The notes under the pieces: model-generated
Databases searched by the model: none
What the model saw: only the letters and a program-made list of their open reading frames with translations
What the model was told of the DNA's origin: nothing
Part shown: one piece after another, positions 1-9,662 of the stretch
Layout: every line of letters starts with the position of its first letter
How positions within the stretch are numbered: the first letter of the stretch is position 1
Program-made: the position numbers and the translations under genes
From: Clostridia bacterium
GTDB taxonomy: Bacteria > Bacillota > Clostridia > Christensenellales > CAG-138
Direction of reading: 5' to 3'
DNA length: 64,000 nucleotides
NCBI GenBank assembly: GCA_017538255.1
Contig: JAFYJD010000006.1
Span: forward strand, 1 to 64,000

Positions 1-117
1 GGACCTTGTTTCCTGTTCTCCCGTCGCCCTCGCATCCTTTTTTTCAGCATTTGAATGCTGTTTGTCAATGGCGGCGGTAATCGGAGAGCGTTATCGACAC
101 AACTACTAAAATAAGGG
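1..117. other. left edge without a supported gene
   Basis: I see no gene here that I can support. One forward frame is open from position 2 to a TAA ending at 112 and could be the tail of a gene cut by the window edge, but its roughly 36 residues match nothing I recognise. A short hairpin (arms 45-51 and 54-60) lies inside it without a convincing T-tract. Confidence 0.3.
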
Positions 118-146
118 TTGACTTTTAATAGTTAGTCTTTTATATT
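118..146 (+). promoter_or_regulatory. distal candidate promoter of the two-component operon
   Basis: TTGACT (118-123) is followed after 17 bp by TATATT (141-146). This is a good SigA-type promoter pointing at the response regulator about 180 bp downstream. Transcripts from it would carry a long AT-rich leader. Confidence 0.5.
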
Positions 147-264
147 CTAATCCTTTTTGCCCGCTATGGCAAGGCTTTTTATCACGCTACATATCTTGAT
201 CGCTATTATACGCATATTGCTTAAAAATCTTTTAAAAACGCAAATCATACTTTTAAGTTTATTT

Positions 265-294
265 TCAACATTCGGTGCTATATTATGGTATAAT
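265..294 (+). promoter_or_regulatory. proximal candidate promoter of the two-component operon
   Basis: A perfect -10 TATAAT (289-294) is preceded at 18 bp by TCAACA, a 4 of 6 match to the -35 consensus. Start of transcription would fall near 301, just ahead of the AAAAGGAA ribosome binding site of the response regulator. Confidence 0.45.
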
Positions 295-329
295 AAATCA
301 AAGCGATACGATTTGGAAAAGGAACCTCT

Positions 330-1004
330 ATGCAAATACTTGTTGTCGAAGACGAATTAAACCTTGCAAAGGCGCTCAAACGCATACTTGAGCATCAGGG
401 CTATTTTGTGGACACCGTTGAGGACGGACTCTCTGCGATAGACTATGCAAAGGGTATGGAGTACAACCTTATCATACTTGATGTCATGCTCCCGCAACTC
501 GACGGGTTTGAGGTCGTGCGCATATTGCGAATGGACGGCGTCAACACGCCCATCCTTATGCTTACCGCGCGGACTTCCACGAGCGATAAGGTGGCTGGAC
601 TTAACGGCGGCGCGGACGATTATATGACCAAACCCTTCGAGCCCGAAGAACTGCTTGCGCGTGTGGGCGCACTTACAAGGCGCAAGGGCGAAGTTATCGT
701 CAACAGCATCAAGTACAACGATCTTGAACTCGACCTCTCGTCCGCTATGCTCTCGTCCGGAGGCGAATCCGTTCAGCTCAGCCACAAGGAGTTCGAGGTG
801 CTTAAAACCTTTTTGACCAACCCCACTATGACCATACCGACCGAAACGCTTCTGATAAACGCGTGGGGCCTTGACTCCGAAGCTACGGACAACAATGTTG
901 AGGTCTATATCTCGTTCATTAGAAAAAAACTCAAATACCTCGGCTCGGCAATATCCATACGAAAAATACATAAGATCGGCTACCGTTTGGAGGTGAGCGA
1001 GTAA
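330..1004 (+). CDS. OmpR/PhoB-family response regulator
   Basis: This is a 224-residue DNA-binding response regulator. The N-terminal receiver domain (about 1-115) has the acidic pocket E7/D8, the phospho-acceptor D51 in ILDVMLPQLDG, T79 and K101 in TKPFEP. A winged-helix trans_reg_C domain follows (about 125-222) and ends in the typical IHKIGYRLE. The start codon has AAAAGGAACC just upstream. Its stop overlaps the start of the kinase gene by one base (TAATG), so the two are translationally coupled. The target genes cannot be told from sequence. No transporter or resistance gene adjoins, so calling it VanR-like or PhoP-like would be a guess. Confidence 0.93.
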   Translation: MQILVVEDELNLAKALKRILEHQGYFVDTVEDGLSAIDYAKGMEYNLIILDVMLPQLDGFEVVRILRMDGVNTPILMLTARTSTSDKVAGLNGGADDYMTKPFEPEELLARVGALTRRKGEVIVNSIKYNDLELDLSSAMLSSGGESVQLSHKEFEVLKTFLTNPTMTIPTETLLINAWGLDSEATDNNVEVYISFIRKKLKYLGSAISIRKIHKIGYRLEVSE

Positions 1005-2275
1005 TGCAGCAGTATCGCCAACGATTCGTTATCTATACAATGACGCTGATAGTTTTCGTACTCGCTGCCGTGTTCTTTGCCATAGGCGTGTTTATGTACC
1101 GCACCGAGATGAAGGAACTTGAAAAGACGATGAGCCTCGTCGGTGTGCCTTGGGATGAGCCGAACGGCAACTTTATGCCCATAGACGGCCGCCCTCCACT
1201 CCTATACGACGACGGAACGGACGAACATCTGCGCGATACAAACTTGAGGCGACTCTCGAACGAAGGCATCCTAACCGTGTTCGTCGACGCGCAAACGGGC
1301 GTTATATTTATACTCAACAACGGTTTTTCGATCGATCCCGATGATATAATCGAGGCTGTTGAGCAGATAATCTCCGCAAAGCAGGATTTTGGCACGCTCA
1401 AGAGTTCGGGCTATATCTACCGCCGTGAAAATGTTGGCAGCAACTATAAGATCGCTCTTGCGGACAAGGCCTACATCCTTTCGAGGATGGCGCGCAACGC
1501 CCTTCTGCTGTTTGCGGGATTCGCTTTTTCGATAGTGCTTTTCTTCCTGATCAGCCTTTGGCTTTCAAAACTCGCGGTCAAACCGCTTGAGAGGGCGACC
1601 GCGCTTGAAAGGCAGTTCGTTGCGGACATATCGCACGATCTTAAAACGCCCGTTACGATAGTGCTTGCAAACAACAGCATACTCCGCTCCAACCCCGAAG
1701 CGAAGGTCGGCGAGCAGATGCAATGGATCAACAGTACCGATAACGCCGCAAAAAATATGATCTCGCTCGTTGACGGGATGTTGACGCTGTCGGCGCTTGA
1801 AGAAAAAAAGCGTGTTGAACGCAAAAGCGTAAACCTGACGCAGATCGCCGAAAAGAGCGTTCTTCAAATGGAGTCGATCGCCTATGACCGCAGGATCGCG
1901 CTTGAAAGCGAACTCGATGATGGCGTGTTTGCGCTTGCGGAGCCCGAATACGCTGAAAAGATACTCGGCGGACTTATCGAAAACGCACTGAAATACGAGC
2001 CCGAGGGCGGGCTTGTTGAGATCAGGCTTGCCGCGGTGCGCAGAAAGGCGCGTTTTTCCGTAAAGAACAACGGAAGTTTTATACCGAGCGAGGATCTTGA
2101 GCACATCTTTGAACGATTCTACCGCGGCGACAAGGCTCGCACGAAGAGCGGGCACGGACTCGGGCTTCCGATCCTCAAACGCACCGCCGAACTCATCGGC
2201 GCCGAGATCGAAGCCGTGAGCGACAAACATACGGGAACTGTATTTACGGCGGTATTCGATCTGTCCGACAATTGA
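1004..2275 (+). CDS. two-component sensor histidine kinase
   Basis: This 423-residue membrane kinase partners the preceding response regulator. A first membrane segment (about 9-30) and a second (about 165-188) flank a roughly 130-residue extracytoplasmic sensor region of no recognised family. The HAMP linker after the second segment is very short (AVKPLERA). The catalytic half has the H box ISHDLKTP (His near residue 210), an N box ENALKYEP, a degenerate F box FERFYRGD, and the G2 box GHGLGLPI. The domain order is that of small VanS/PhoR-like kinases. The stimulus is unknown. A stem-loop at 2297-2326 ends the operon. Confidence 0.92.
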   Translation: MQQYRQRFVIYTMTLIVFVLAAVFFAIGVFMYRTEMKELEKTMSLVGVPWDEPNGNFMPIDGRPPLLYDDGTDEHLRDTNLRRLSNEGILTVFVDAQTGVIFILNNGFSIDPDDIIEAVEQIISAKQDFGTLKSSGYIYRRENVGSNYKIALADKAYILSRMARNALLLFAGFAFSIVLFFLISLWLSKLAVKPLERATALERQFVADISHDLKTPVTIVLANNSILRSNPEAKVGEQMQWINSTDNAAKNMISLVDGMLTLSALEEKKRVERKSVNLTQIAEKSVLQMESIAYDRRIALESELDDGVFALAEPEYAEKILGGLIENALKYEPEGGLVEIRLAAVRRKARFSVKNNGSFIPSEDLEHIFERFYRGDKARTKSGHGLGLPILKRTAELIGAEIEAVSDKHTGTVFTAVFDLSDN

Positions 2276-2296
2276 TGCAAGTCCCCTTCCTGTCTT

Positions 2297-2326
2297 GGCG
2301 TGAAGCGTTATGCTTTGCGCCTTTTT
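2297..2326 (+). terminator. intrinsic terminator after the histidine kinase
   Basis: GGCG (2297-2300) pairs with CGCC (2318-2321) and AAGC (2303-2306) with GCTT (2312-2315), separated by an internal TG/TG mismatch, and five T follow. It lies 20 bp after the kinase stop. Confidence 0.65.
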
Positions 2327-2362
2327 GCATCGATAAGCACGCGATATATTTCCAACAAATGC

Positions 2363-2391
2363 TTGAAATAGTTCGGTTTTTTTGTTAAAAT
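2363..2391 (+). promoter_or_regulatory. SigA-type promoter of typA
   Basis: TTGAAA (2363-2368), a 17 bp spacer and TAAAAT (2386-2391) lie 55 bp ahead of the typA start. This would drive the typA-vanZ-ccdA-alr run. Confidence 0.6.
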
Positions 2392-2446
2392 AAATATTTG
2401 TGAAAAAGCGCGATGCTTTTCTTTATTCAATCTGAAGGTGAACAAA

Positions 2447-4288
2447 ATGAACGAAAAAATCCGTAATATTGCTATAATCGCCCATGTTGACCACGGCAAG
2501 ACCACGCTCGTTGATCAGTTGCTTCGTCAAAGCGGCGTATTTCGCGCAAACGAGCAGGTACAGGAGCGCGTTATGGACTCCAACGATCTTGAACGCGAAC
2601 GCGGAATAACCATTCTTTCCAAGAATACCGCCGTCAACTACGACGGATACCGTATAAATATCGTTGACACCCCCGGCCACGCCGATTTCGGAGGCGAGGT
2701 CGAGCGCATTTTGAAGATGGTCGACGGCGTGCTTTTGCTTGTTGACGCTTTTGAGGGCTGTATGCCGCAGACGCGCTTCGTTTTGAGAAAGGCGCTTGAA
2801 CTCGGCAAGGTGCCGGTAGTCGTGATAAACAAGGTCGACAGACCGGGCTCGAGACCGCTCGAGGTCGTTGACGAGACCTTCGATCTATTTATCGAACTCG
2901 GCGCGAACGATGAGCAACTCGACTTCCCCATCATCTTCGCTTCCGCGAAAAACGGCGTATCTGGCACCTCCCCCGACGCACTCGAGGACAATATGAAGCC
3001 GCTGTTCGATATGATCATATCCTCCGTTCCCGCCCCGGGCGGCGAGGAGGACGAGCCGCTTCAGCTGCTCATCTCAACGATCGACTATGACGACTACGTG
3101 GGCAGGATCGGCATCGGCCGCATCGAGCGCGGCGTTGCGGTGCGCAACCGCGCCGTTACGGTATGTATGGAAGGTCAGCCCCCGCGCGAAGCGAAACTGT
3201 CGCGCCTTTACCGCTTTGAAGGACTTAAACGCGTTGAAGTCGAGTCGGTCGGCGCCGGCGATATCGTTGCAGTTGCGGGCATATCCGAGATATCGATCGG
3301 CGAGACCGTCTGCGACACTTCAAAAGTCGAGCCCCTTCCCTTTGTGCATATCGACGAGCCCACGGTCAGTATGGACTTTATCGTAAACACCAGCCCCTTT
3401 GCGGGCCGCGAGGGCAAATACGTTACTTCGCGCAATCTGCGCGACCGCCTCTTCAAAGAGGTGGAAACCAACGTTTCCATGCGCGTTGAGGAAACTTCTT
3501 CCACCGACGCGTTCAAGGTCAGCGGCCGTGGCGAACTGCATCTGTCGATACTGATCGAAACCATGCGCCGCCAAGACTATGAGTTTGCCGTATCGCGCCC
3601 CCGCGTTATTATGAAACGCGACGCACAGGGTCATCTGCTCGAGCCCATCGAGGAACTCACGGTCGACGTGCCTCAGGAATATATGGGCACGGTTATGGAA
3701 AAACTCGGCACTAGGCGAGCGGTTATGAACAATATGATAAACGAGAACGAGGGCAGCGTTCGCCTTGTTTTCGATATCCCCGCACGCGGGCTTATGGGCT
3801 ATCGCAGCGAACTTTTGACCGATACCCGCGGCAACGGCGTTATGAGCCATATCTTCAAGGGCTATGAGCCCTACACCGGCGAGATAACCGAGCGCACTCG
3901 CGGCTCGCTGATCGCTTCCGAAACGGGTGAGGCAAACTCATACGGTCTCTTCAACACGCAGGATCGCGGCAGGCTGTTCGTGCGTCCCGGCGACCCTATC
4001 TACGAGGGACAGATCGTCGGCGAATGCTCGAGGAACGAGGATATAACCGTCAATGTCTGCAAAAAGAAGCATGTTACCAATATGCGCGCATCCGGCTCCG
4101 ACGAGGCGCTAAGGCTCACTCCCCCGCTTGAGTTCAGCCTTGAACAATGCCTTGAGTTCATCCGCGACGATGAACTGGTTGAAGTAACGCCCAAGAGCAT
4201 TCGTATGAGAAAGCGCCACCTTACAAAGGAGCAGCGCATAAAGGAGTTCAATAAGAATAAGGCGCAGCATGACGAACAAGAAATGTAA
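2447..4288 (+). CDS. typA: ribosome-associated translational GTPase TypA/BipA
   Basis: This is a 613-residue translational GTPase of the LepA/EF-G group that binds the ribosome and supports subunit assembly and stress or cold growth. The G domain shows G1 AHVDHGKTT (12-20), G3 [12 protein letters not shown]4 NKVDRPGS and a G5-like SAKNG. Domain II, the EF-G III/V-like domains and the BipA-specific C-terminal domain follow, including the conserved stretch ending [11 protein letters not shown]. Length is normal for the family. I use the ATG at 2447: a GTG nine bases upstream also reads in frame, but GAAGGTG there is the ribosome binding site, six bases before the ATG. It leads a run of four same-strand genes. 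Confidence 0.97.
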   Translation: MNEKIRNIAIIAHVDHGKTTLVDQLLRQSGVFRANEQVQERVMDSNDLERERGITILSKNTAVNYDGYRINIVDTPGHADFGGEVERILKMVDGVLLLVDAFEGCMPQTRFVLRKALELGKVPVVVINKVDRPGSRPLEVVDETFDLFIELGANDEQLDFPIIFASAKNGVSGTSPDALEDNMKPLFDMIISSVPAPGGEEDEPLQLLISTIDYDDYVGRIGIGRIERGVAVRNRAVTVCMEGQPPREAKLSRLYRFEGLKRVEVESVGAGDIVAVAGISEISIGETVCDTSKVEPLPFVHIDEPTVSMDFIVNTSPFAGREGKYVTSRNLRDRLFKEVETNVSMRVEETSSTDAFKVSGRGELHLSILIETMRRQDYEFAVSRPRVIMKRDAQGHLLEPIEELTVDVPQEYMGTVMEKLGTRRAVMNNMINENEGSVRLVFDIPARGLMGYRSELLTDTRGNGVMSHIFKGYEPYTGEITERTRGSLIASETGEANSYGLFNTQDRGRLFVRPGDPIYEGQIVGECSRNEDITVNVCKKKHVTNMRASGSDEALRLTPPLEFSLEQCLEFIRDDELVEVTPKSIRMRKRHLTKEQRIKEFNKNKAQHDEQEM

Positions 4289-4318
4289 GACATATTTTCG
4301 GATCAGAAAGGATGGTCT

Positions 4319-4900
4319 ATGTTTTTTCCTGCCGATATGAACTTTCAATACTTCTTTTTCAATACTTATCCAGGCTTTTTTCTGCAAGTGCTCCCGATCG
4401 CGCTTATCGCAGGGATAATCTGCTTCGTTATCAGATTTAACCGCGATAAACAGACGAAGTCAAGCATTAAGGTCTTCAGTGCGCTTCTTGTGTGCTACCT
4501 TGTCGGGCTCGTCTGCCTCACGCTTTTATTCGATATCGTTAGCGACGTGTGGTATCGGCTGCTCTACCGTCAGGATCCCGGTCCCGGTTATTCCAATTCC
4601 TGGATATATGATTTTTCGTTGAGATTCCGTCCGAACGCCGAAACGCTGTTCAACCTTTTGATGTTTTTGCCGTTCGGCGCACTCTTTCCGTTATCGTGCA
4701 AAAAGCGTTCATGGAAAACGACCGTCCTTGCAGGCTTCATCCTTGTTTGCTCGATCGAACTGCTGCAACCGTTCTTTTCAAGAGCATTTGCGCTAACGGA
4801 CATAGTTATGAATACCCTCGGTGTGGTCGTGTCCGCAACTCTGTTTTTCGCAGTTGCGGGCTTATGTTCAAAATCCGATAGGAATAAACAGGCGATTTAA
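4319..4900 (+). CDS. VanZ-like membrane protein
   Basis: This 193-residue polytopic protein has about five membrane segments. It carries the VanZ family marks: NLLMFLPFGALFPL near the middle, then a glutamate-glutamine pair (IELLQPFF) and a conserved aspartate/asparagine stretch (ALTDIVMNTLG) in the last third. VanZ-family proteins are linked to low-level teicoplanin resistance in one case, but most have no known function. An RBS (AGAAAGGATGG) sits directly upstream. It lies between typA and a CcdA-like gene on the same strand. Neighbouring alr makes an envelope role plausible, but that is only inference. Confidence 0.85.
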   Translation: MFFPADMNFQYFFFNTYPGFFLQVLPIALIAGIICFVIRFNRDKQTKSSIKVFSALLVCYLVGLVCLTLLFDIVSDVWYRLLYRQDPGPGYSNSWIYDFSLRFRPNAETLFNLLMFLPFGALFPLSCKKRSWKTTVLAGFILVCSIELLQPFFSRAFALTDIVMNTLGVVVSATLFFAVAGLCSKSDRNKQAI

Positions 4901-4901
4901 T

Positions 4902-5666
4902 ATGGAACATTTTCTTTCAGACCTTGCAAGCAGAATTGCCGAAGCATCCTGGCTCGCGCCGCTCATCGCAGTCGTATCCGGTTTTTTGACGTCGCTTATG
5001 CCCTGCTCACTCTCCGGCATACCTCTTATAATTGGTTATGTTGGTGGTGCCGCCGGCGATGAAAAGCATACGCGCCGTGCGCTTATACTCAGCCTTTTGT
5101 TTGCGCTTGGCTCGACGCTGATATTCTGCACGCTCGGTCTTGCTGCGTCCGCGATCGGCGAACTGCTTGAAGAATCCGAGACAGTAATGCATTTTGTTAT
5201 GGCAGCGCTGCTTGTTCTTATGGCGTTTCAGATGTGGGGTTTTATCAACATGATCCCATCAGGCAATTCCGTGCTCGCAAAGAGCAAGTTAAAGGGCGGC
5301 TTCGGCGCGTTTGTGGCTGGATTGCTCGCGGGGCTCTTCGCGTCGCATTGTGCGATACCCGTCGTCGTTGCGCTTATGGCCGTCGTAGCGAACGCATCGG
5401 GCGGCGGCTTGCTGTATGGGTTCGTGCTTCTAATGCTGTTCTCCATCGGGCATGCGGTGCTTTCCGTCGTCGCAGGAACGAGCGTCGGCTTTGTTCAAAA
5501 ACTCATGAACAGCCCCAAATACGAGCGCATCAGCAATATCATCCGTATCGTGCTTGGTATCATCATACTTTGCATCGCGATCTACCTTGTTATCACGGCG
5601 TTCTCCGAAGATCACGAGCACGCGCATTCCGCGCTCGTACAGATAATAACGAAAATAAACCTATAA
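4902..5666 (+). CDS. CcdA/DsbD-type transmembrane electron carrier
   Basis: This 254-residue integral membrane protein of the CcdA/DsbD-beta family moves reducing equivalents from cytoplasmic thioredoxin to extracytoplasmic thiols. Six predicted membrane segments are arranged as two inverted triplets. The first active cysteine sits in LTSLMPCSLSGIPL (segment 1) and the second in LFASHCAIPVV (segment 4), both followed by proline-rich turns as usual. The C-terminus is histidine/glutamate-rich (EDHEHAHS), which might bind metal. I chose the ATG at 4902, one base past the vanZ stop, because upstream in-frame codons lie inside vanZ and lack hydrophobic character. No thioredoxin-like partner or cytochrome c gene adjoins, so its acceptor is unknown. 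Confidence 0.85.
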   Translation: MEHFLSDLASRIAEASWLAPLIAVVSGFLTSLMPCSLSGIPLIIGYVGGAAGDEKHTRRALILSLLFALGSTLIFCTLGLAASAIGELLEESETVMHFVMAALLVLMAFQMWGFINMIPSGNSVLAKSKLKGGFGAFVAGLLAGLFASHCAIPVVVALMAVVANASGGGLLYGFVLLMLFSIGHAVLSVVAGTSVGFVQKLMNSPKYERISNIIRIVLGIIILCIAIYLVITAFSEDHEHAHSALVQIITKINL

Positions 5667-5681
5667 ACAGGGGGCACAGTC

Positions 5682-6806
5682 TTGTATAAACTGGACAATA
5701 CCGCAAGGAGCTGGGTCGAGATCGACCTGAACGCGCTCAAGCATAATCTCGATTACGCAAAGCGCAACATAGGTCGCAAAGTCATCTGCGTTATCAAAGC
5801 GGACGCCTACGGACACGGCGCCGTTGAATGCGGCAGGTTTCTTGAAGCGAACGGCGCCGATATGTTTGCCGTCGCCGCGCTCTCCGAGGCGCTCGAACTG
5901 CGCGAAAACGGGATCAAACTGCCCATACTGATCCTCGGCTACACCGCGCCCGAGCACGCTGAGATCATCTCAAAACTCGATCTTGAGCAGACCGTTGTTG
6001 ACGAGGAGCACGCATATCTTCTAAACAAAGCGGCAAAAGAAAAGGGCGTCACCGTAAAGGTGCACGTAAGCCTTGATACGGGTATGACGCGCATCGGCAT
6101 ATTTGCTCAAAGCGATCATATGTCCGCGATAATCGCAGTTGAGAACATCTGCAATATGAGCAATCTCGACGTGGTCGGTATGTACACGCATTTCGCGGCG
6201 GCGGACGATCCGTCCGAGTATGAGTTCACGGCGTTCCAGTACAGGAACTATTCGCGCGTTTACACCGGACTTGCCGAGCGCGGCATCAGGATACCCAACT
6301 GCCACGTTTCAAACTCCGCCGCGATCCTGTCAAGCCCGATACACTTCGATTCCATACGTGAGGGCATCATCCTTTACGGGCTTTATCCGAACTCAAAGCC
6401 TGTCGAGTACGGCGTGCTTGAGCCCGTTATGACGCTTAAAACGCGCGTCACGCAGGTGCGCTGCCTGCCATCCGGCGTGACTGTCGGCTACGGCAGGACC
6501 TACCGCGCCGAAACGCCGATCACGAGCGCTATAATCAGCGCGGGGTACGCCGACGGCTATCCGCGGCGGCTTTCAAACAACGCTCGCGTTGCGATCAACG
6601 GCAATTTCTATCCGCAGATCGGCCGCATCTGTATGGACGCGAGTATGGTCAACGTTTCCGGCGGCGACGTCAAGGTCGGAGATACCGCCATACTGTTCGG
6701 CAAGGGCGGTATGAGCCTTGAAGAAGTATCGCAGATCGTCGGCACTATAAACTATGAACTCGCCTGTCTTGTGACCAAACGCACGTCAAGGGTCTATATT
6801 AAATAA
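5682..6806 (+). CDS. alr: alanine racemase
   Basis: This 374-residue PLP enzyme makes D-alanine for peptidoglycan. The PLP lysine is K39 in VIKADAYGHG. The second catalytic residue is the tyrosine in VGYGRTYRA in the C-terminal beta domain, and the conserved IGRICMD and GYADGYPR motifs are present. Length is typical. The start is a TTG at 5682: AGGGGG lies at proper spacing, and the protein then begins with the usual short leader before SWVEIDLNAL. The gene follows the CcdA-like gene by 15 bp and closes the operon. A bidirectional hairpin at 6840-6864 separates it from the convergent potD. Confidence 0.96.
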   Translation: MYKLDNTARSWVEIDLNALKHNLDYAKRNIGRKVICVIKADAYGHGAVECGRFLEANGADMFAVAALSEALELRENGIKLPILILGYTAPEHAEIISKLDLEQTVVDEEHAYLLNKAAKEKGVTVKVHVSLDTGMTRIGIFAQSDHMSAIIAVENICNMSNLDVVGMYTHFAAADDPSEYEFTAFQYRNYSRVYTGLAERGIRIPNCHVSNSAAILSSPIHFDSIREGIILYGLYPNSKPVEYGVLEPVMTLKTRVTQVRCLPSGVTVGYGRTYRAETPITSAIISAGYADGYPRRLSNNARVAINGNFYPQIGRICMDASMVNVSGGDVKVGDTAILFGKGGMSLEEVSQIVGTINYELACLVTKRTSRVYIK

Positions 6807-6839
6807 AAGCAGATAAATAATCCTGTTGTATAAACGAAA

Positions 6840-6864
6840 AAGGCCGGGCATAATGACCGGCCTT
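6840..6864. terminator. bidirectional terminator between alr and potD
   Basis: AAGGCCGG (6840-6847) pairs with CCGGCCTT (6857-6864) around a 9-base loop. The T-tract is strong on the minus strand (after potD) and weaker on the plus strand (after alr). Confidence 0.8.
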
Positions 6865-6889
6865 CTGTTTGCGTTATCCGTTGAAGCGG

Positions 6890-7957
6890 TTATTTGGCGA
6901 TTGCTGCCTGGATCCTGTCCCACGCATCGTTATAGAGTTTGATGCTGTCGCCAAGATCCTTGAATATCTCGCAGCGTTTAACTTCGTCATCGGTGATATT
7001 GTATGCACTGCAATTGCTGAGGAACTCGCCGAGCAGCGCGGGAACGCCGGTATTGGGCGATGTGTAGTAGACAAACTCGGTGTTCTGCGCAGCGATCTCG
7101 GGATCAAGCAGGAAGTTGATGAACTGCTCGGCCATATCCTTCTTTTTGCTGTTCACGGGGATAACCATATTGTCAAAGTAGATGTTGCTGCCCTCCTCGG
7201 GAACGAAGAACGCAAGATCCTCGTTGCCCTCATTGGGCTCCATGGACCAAACGGCGTCGCCGGAGTAAACAAGAGCGATCGCGCCCTTGCCATCGATCAT
7301 ATCGTCCTTGACCTGATCGGTGACCCATCCTCTGTAATGTGGATTCATCGCGATGATGTCATTGGCGGCTTCGTTGATCTCGTCCGCATTGACGGTATTG
7401 ATGCTGTAGCCCTTCCTGCAAAGTGCGGCTGCCATAGCGTCGCGGATGCTGTCGTACATAAAGATCTGACCGGAGTACTTCTCGTTCCAGAGCAGATCCC
7501 AGGAGCCGATATCCGCCTCATCGACCATGGTGGTGTTGTACATAATTCCAAGCACGCCCCATGTATAGGGAACGGAATGCTTGTTGTCGGGGTCGAAACC
7601 CGCGGAGATCTTGATGAATCTCTCATCGATATGTTTGATGTTTGGAATGTTATCGTAATTGATCTCAGCCAGTTTGCCGCCCTTGATAAGACGCTGAACT
7701 GCGTAGTCCGAGGGTATGCAGAGATCGTACGGGCAGTCATTCGCCTCGAGGAGTTTAAGCATCTCTTCGTTGCTGGTGACGGTCTTTTCGTTGATCGTGA
7801 TGCCGGTCCTCTTTTTGAACTCGGTCTTGAGTTCGGGATCGAGGTACTCGCCCCAGTTGAGCATATTCAGCGTTTTGGATGAGTCGCAGGATACGAGCGC
7901 GGGAACGAGCGCTGCGAGCATTGCGGCTGCAAGGATGACCGAAAGGATCTTTTTCAT
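6890..7957 (-). CDS. potD: spermidine/putrescine ABC transporter, substrate-binding lipoprotein
   Basis: This 355-residue extracytoplasmic solute receptor for polyamines is of the PotD/PotF family. A signal peptide ends in the lipobox LVSC (Cys about 24), so the mature protein is lipid-anchored. The mature part opens with the family's LNMLNWGEYLDPELKTEF and contains DLCIPSDYAVQRLI and the WSMEPNEG ligand-site region. It is the last gene of a five-gene operon and lies 56 bp after potC with its own strong RBS (GGAGGT). Stand-alone sequence cannot separate spermidine from putrescine preference. Confidence 0.95.
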   Translation of the reverse strand: MKKILSVILAAAMLAALVPALVSCDSSKTLNMLNWGEYLDPELKTEFKKRTGITINEKTVTSNEEMLKLLEANDCPYDLCIPSDYAVQRLIKGGKLAEINYDNIPNIKHIDERFIKISAGFDPDNKHSVPYTWGVLGIMYNTTMVDEADIGSWDLLWNEKYSGQIFMYDSIRDAMAAALCRKGYSINTVNADEINEAANDIIAMNPHYRGWVTDQVKDDMIDGKGAIALVYSGDAVWSMEPNEGNEDLAFFVPEEGSNIYFDNMVIPVNSKKKDMAEQFINFLLDPEIAAQNTEFVYYTSPNTGVPALLGEFLSNCSAYNITDDEVKRCEIFKDLGDSIKLYNDAWDRIQAAIAK

Positions 7958-8013
7958 TTTTACCTCCGTTAATGGCTTTTTTGTAAAGTCAGATAGTATC
8001 TTAAGCGTGGCTG

Positions 8014-8844
8014 CTATGCCTTACGCATTACTTTTTTTCTCTGCTCCGCCTGTTCCTTTTCCTGGCGGATGCTCCTGAGATTGACGATAAGGAGCAGTAT
8101 GCCGACTACAAGGAACATCAGCGTCGACAGCGCGCAGAACTCCGTTCCCACGCCGCCCTTTGCCGTCTTTGAATAAAGAAGCATAGAGAGATTGGTCTTT
8201 GTTCCGCCGACGAAGTAGCTGATCGTAAAATCATCAAGGCTCAGCGTGAAAGCGAGGATCAACCCCGAAACGATGCCCGGCATGATGTCCGGGATAACGA
8301 CCTTGGTCAACGCCTGGAACGGACTGCATCCCAGATCCATCGCCGCCTCATACAGCGTATCGCTCGACTGGCGGAGTTTTGGCATTACCGAGAAGATCAC
8401 GTATGGGATGTTGAACGTGGTGTGCGCGATGATCAGCCTAAAAAGACCGAGTTCCTGTTTGATGCCAATGAAGGCGAACAGGAGCATCATCGAAACGCCG
8501 GTGACGAGATCGGGATTGACCATCGGCAACTGCGTGATCGATTCCACAACGGCGCGCGGCCGCTTTTTCATAGAATGAAGCCCTATTGCGGTCATAGTAC
8601 CGATAAGCGTTGCCGCAAGACTCGATATGACCGCGACCACGAACGTGGTGATCAGCGGGTCTATAATGCCAACCTCAGGCGAAAACAGTTTTTGATAAGC
8701 GCCGAATGAGAATCCGTTCCAGCGCGTTGCCGACCTTGACTGCGTAAGGGACATAAACATCATTATCGCAATCGGCAGATACATAAACAGGACAACTATA
8801 CCGAGGTATGCACCCTTTATAAAGGCTAAAAACTTCTTCACCAA
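8014..8844 (-). CDS. potC: spermidine/putrescine ABC transporter permease PotC
   Basis: This 276-residue inner permease has six membrane segments. The ABC-importer EAA loop is visible as [26 protein letters not shown], which contacts PotA. The strongly conserved FTLSLDDFTISYFVGG stretch of PotC follows. The C-terminal tail is highly charged (QEKEQAEQRKKV). Its start overlaps the end of potB by seven bases, so the two permeases are probably made in step. Confidence 0.95.
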   Translation of the reverse strand: MVKKFLAFIKGAYLGIVVLFMYLPIAIMMFMSLTQSRSATRWNGFSFGAYQKLFSPEVGIIDPLITTFVVAVISSLAATLIGTMTAIGLHSMKKRPRAVVESITQLPMVNPDLVTGVSMMLLFAFIGIKQELGLFRLIIAHTTFNIPYVIFSVMPKLRQSSDTLYEAAMDLGCSPFQALTKVVIPDIMPGIVSGLILAFTLSLDDFTISYFVGGTKTNLSMLLYSKTAKGGVGTEFCALSTLMFLVVGILLLIVNLRSIRQEKEQAEQRKKVMRKA

Positions 8845-9662
8845 AGCGTACCTCCTGCGCTGCCGTTCTCCTTGTCGACCTTGTTCATTATCGCCATTGA
8901 GATAATGACGAGGATTATGAGCAGTATCGCAAGCGTTGAGCCGACGGCCGGATCGTTTTGTTCCATTATTTTGCGCTCGATGACCTCGCCGATCATCTTC
9001 ACCTTGCCGCCGCCAAGCATCCTCGATATCGCAAACGTAGACATAGCCGGAACGAAGACCATGGTTATACCGGATATTATGCCCGGCACCGAAAGCGGAA
9101 GAATCACCTTCGTAAAGGTCTGAACGCCGGTTGCACCAAGATCGCGCGCCGCCTCGATATGGGAGCGGTCCATCTTCATAAGTGTTGTATAAAGCGGCAG
9201 TATCATAAACGGAAGAAAGTCGTAGATCGTCGCTATCAGCACTGCCGCCGGCGTGTAGAGCAGTTTGGGCGAATTGCCTGTAAGCGCGTTAATTACGCTT
9301 GCAAGCACGCCTGTATCGTCGAGCACCATCTTCCACGCGAAGGTGCGAAGCAGCATATTCATCCACATCGGCATTATGAAGAGTATCGATACGAGCGCCG
9401 CAACGCGCTTGTTCATAGTCGAAAGGATGTATGCGACCGGATAGCCTATGATAAGGCATACCGCAGTAGTCACGAGCGCGATCCAGATCGATGTCCAAAG
9501 CGCGGGCAAATAATTGGTGGTTGTAAACACCTGCTTTACGTATTCAAGCGTAAAGGCGCCGTCTTTGAATGTTGCATAATAGAGCACAAAAAGCATAGGC
9601 GCTATTATGAACAGCGGCATCCATACAGAGATATAGGGATATGAAAGCCTTACTCGTTTCAA
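8838..9662 (-). CDS. potB: spermidine/putrescine ABC transporter permease PotB
   Basis: This 274-residue permease has six membrane segments and the EAA loop [26 protein letters not shown]. The conserved [12 protein letters not shown] segment typical of PotB is present. Together with PotC it forms the membrane channel of the polyamine importer. Start and potA stop overlap by four bases (ATGA type). Confidence 0.95.
   Translation of the reverse strand: MKRVRLSYPYISVWMPLFIIAPMLFVLYYATFKDGAFTLEYVKQVFTTTNYLPALWTSIWIALVTTAVCLIIGYPVAYILSTMNKRVAALVSILFIMPMWMNMLLRTFAWKMVLDDTGVLASVINALTGNSPKLLYTPAAVLIATIYDFLPFMILPLYTTLMKMDRSHIEAARDLGATGVQTFTKVILPLSVPGIISGITMVFVPAMSTFAISRMLGGGKVKMIGEVIERKIMEQNDPAVGSTLAILLIILVIISMAIMNKVDKENGSAGGTLW

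Noticed and set aside
45..60. Hairpin CAGCATT/AATGCTG as a terminator
   Set aside because: The 2-base loop and lack of a following T-tract make it weak.
157..360. 67-codon forward ORF overlapping the response regulator start
   Set aside because: It lacks an RBS, overlaps a recognised gene start and the AT-rich promoter region, and its composition is that of AT-rich DNA.
6869..7882. 337-codon open frame opposite potD
   Set aside because: It is antisense to an unmistakable potD, has no RBS, and arises from codon bias on the other strand.
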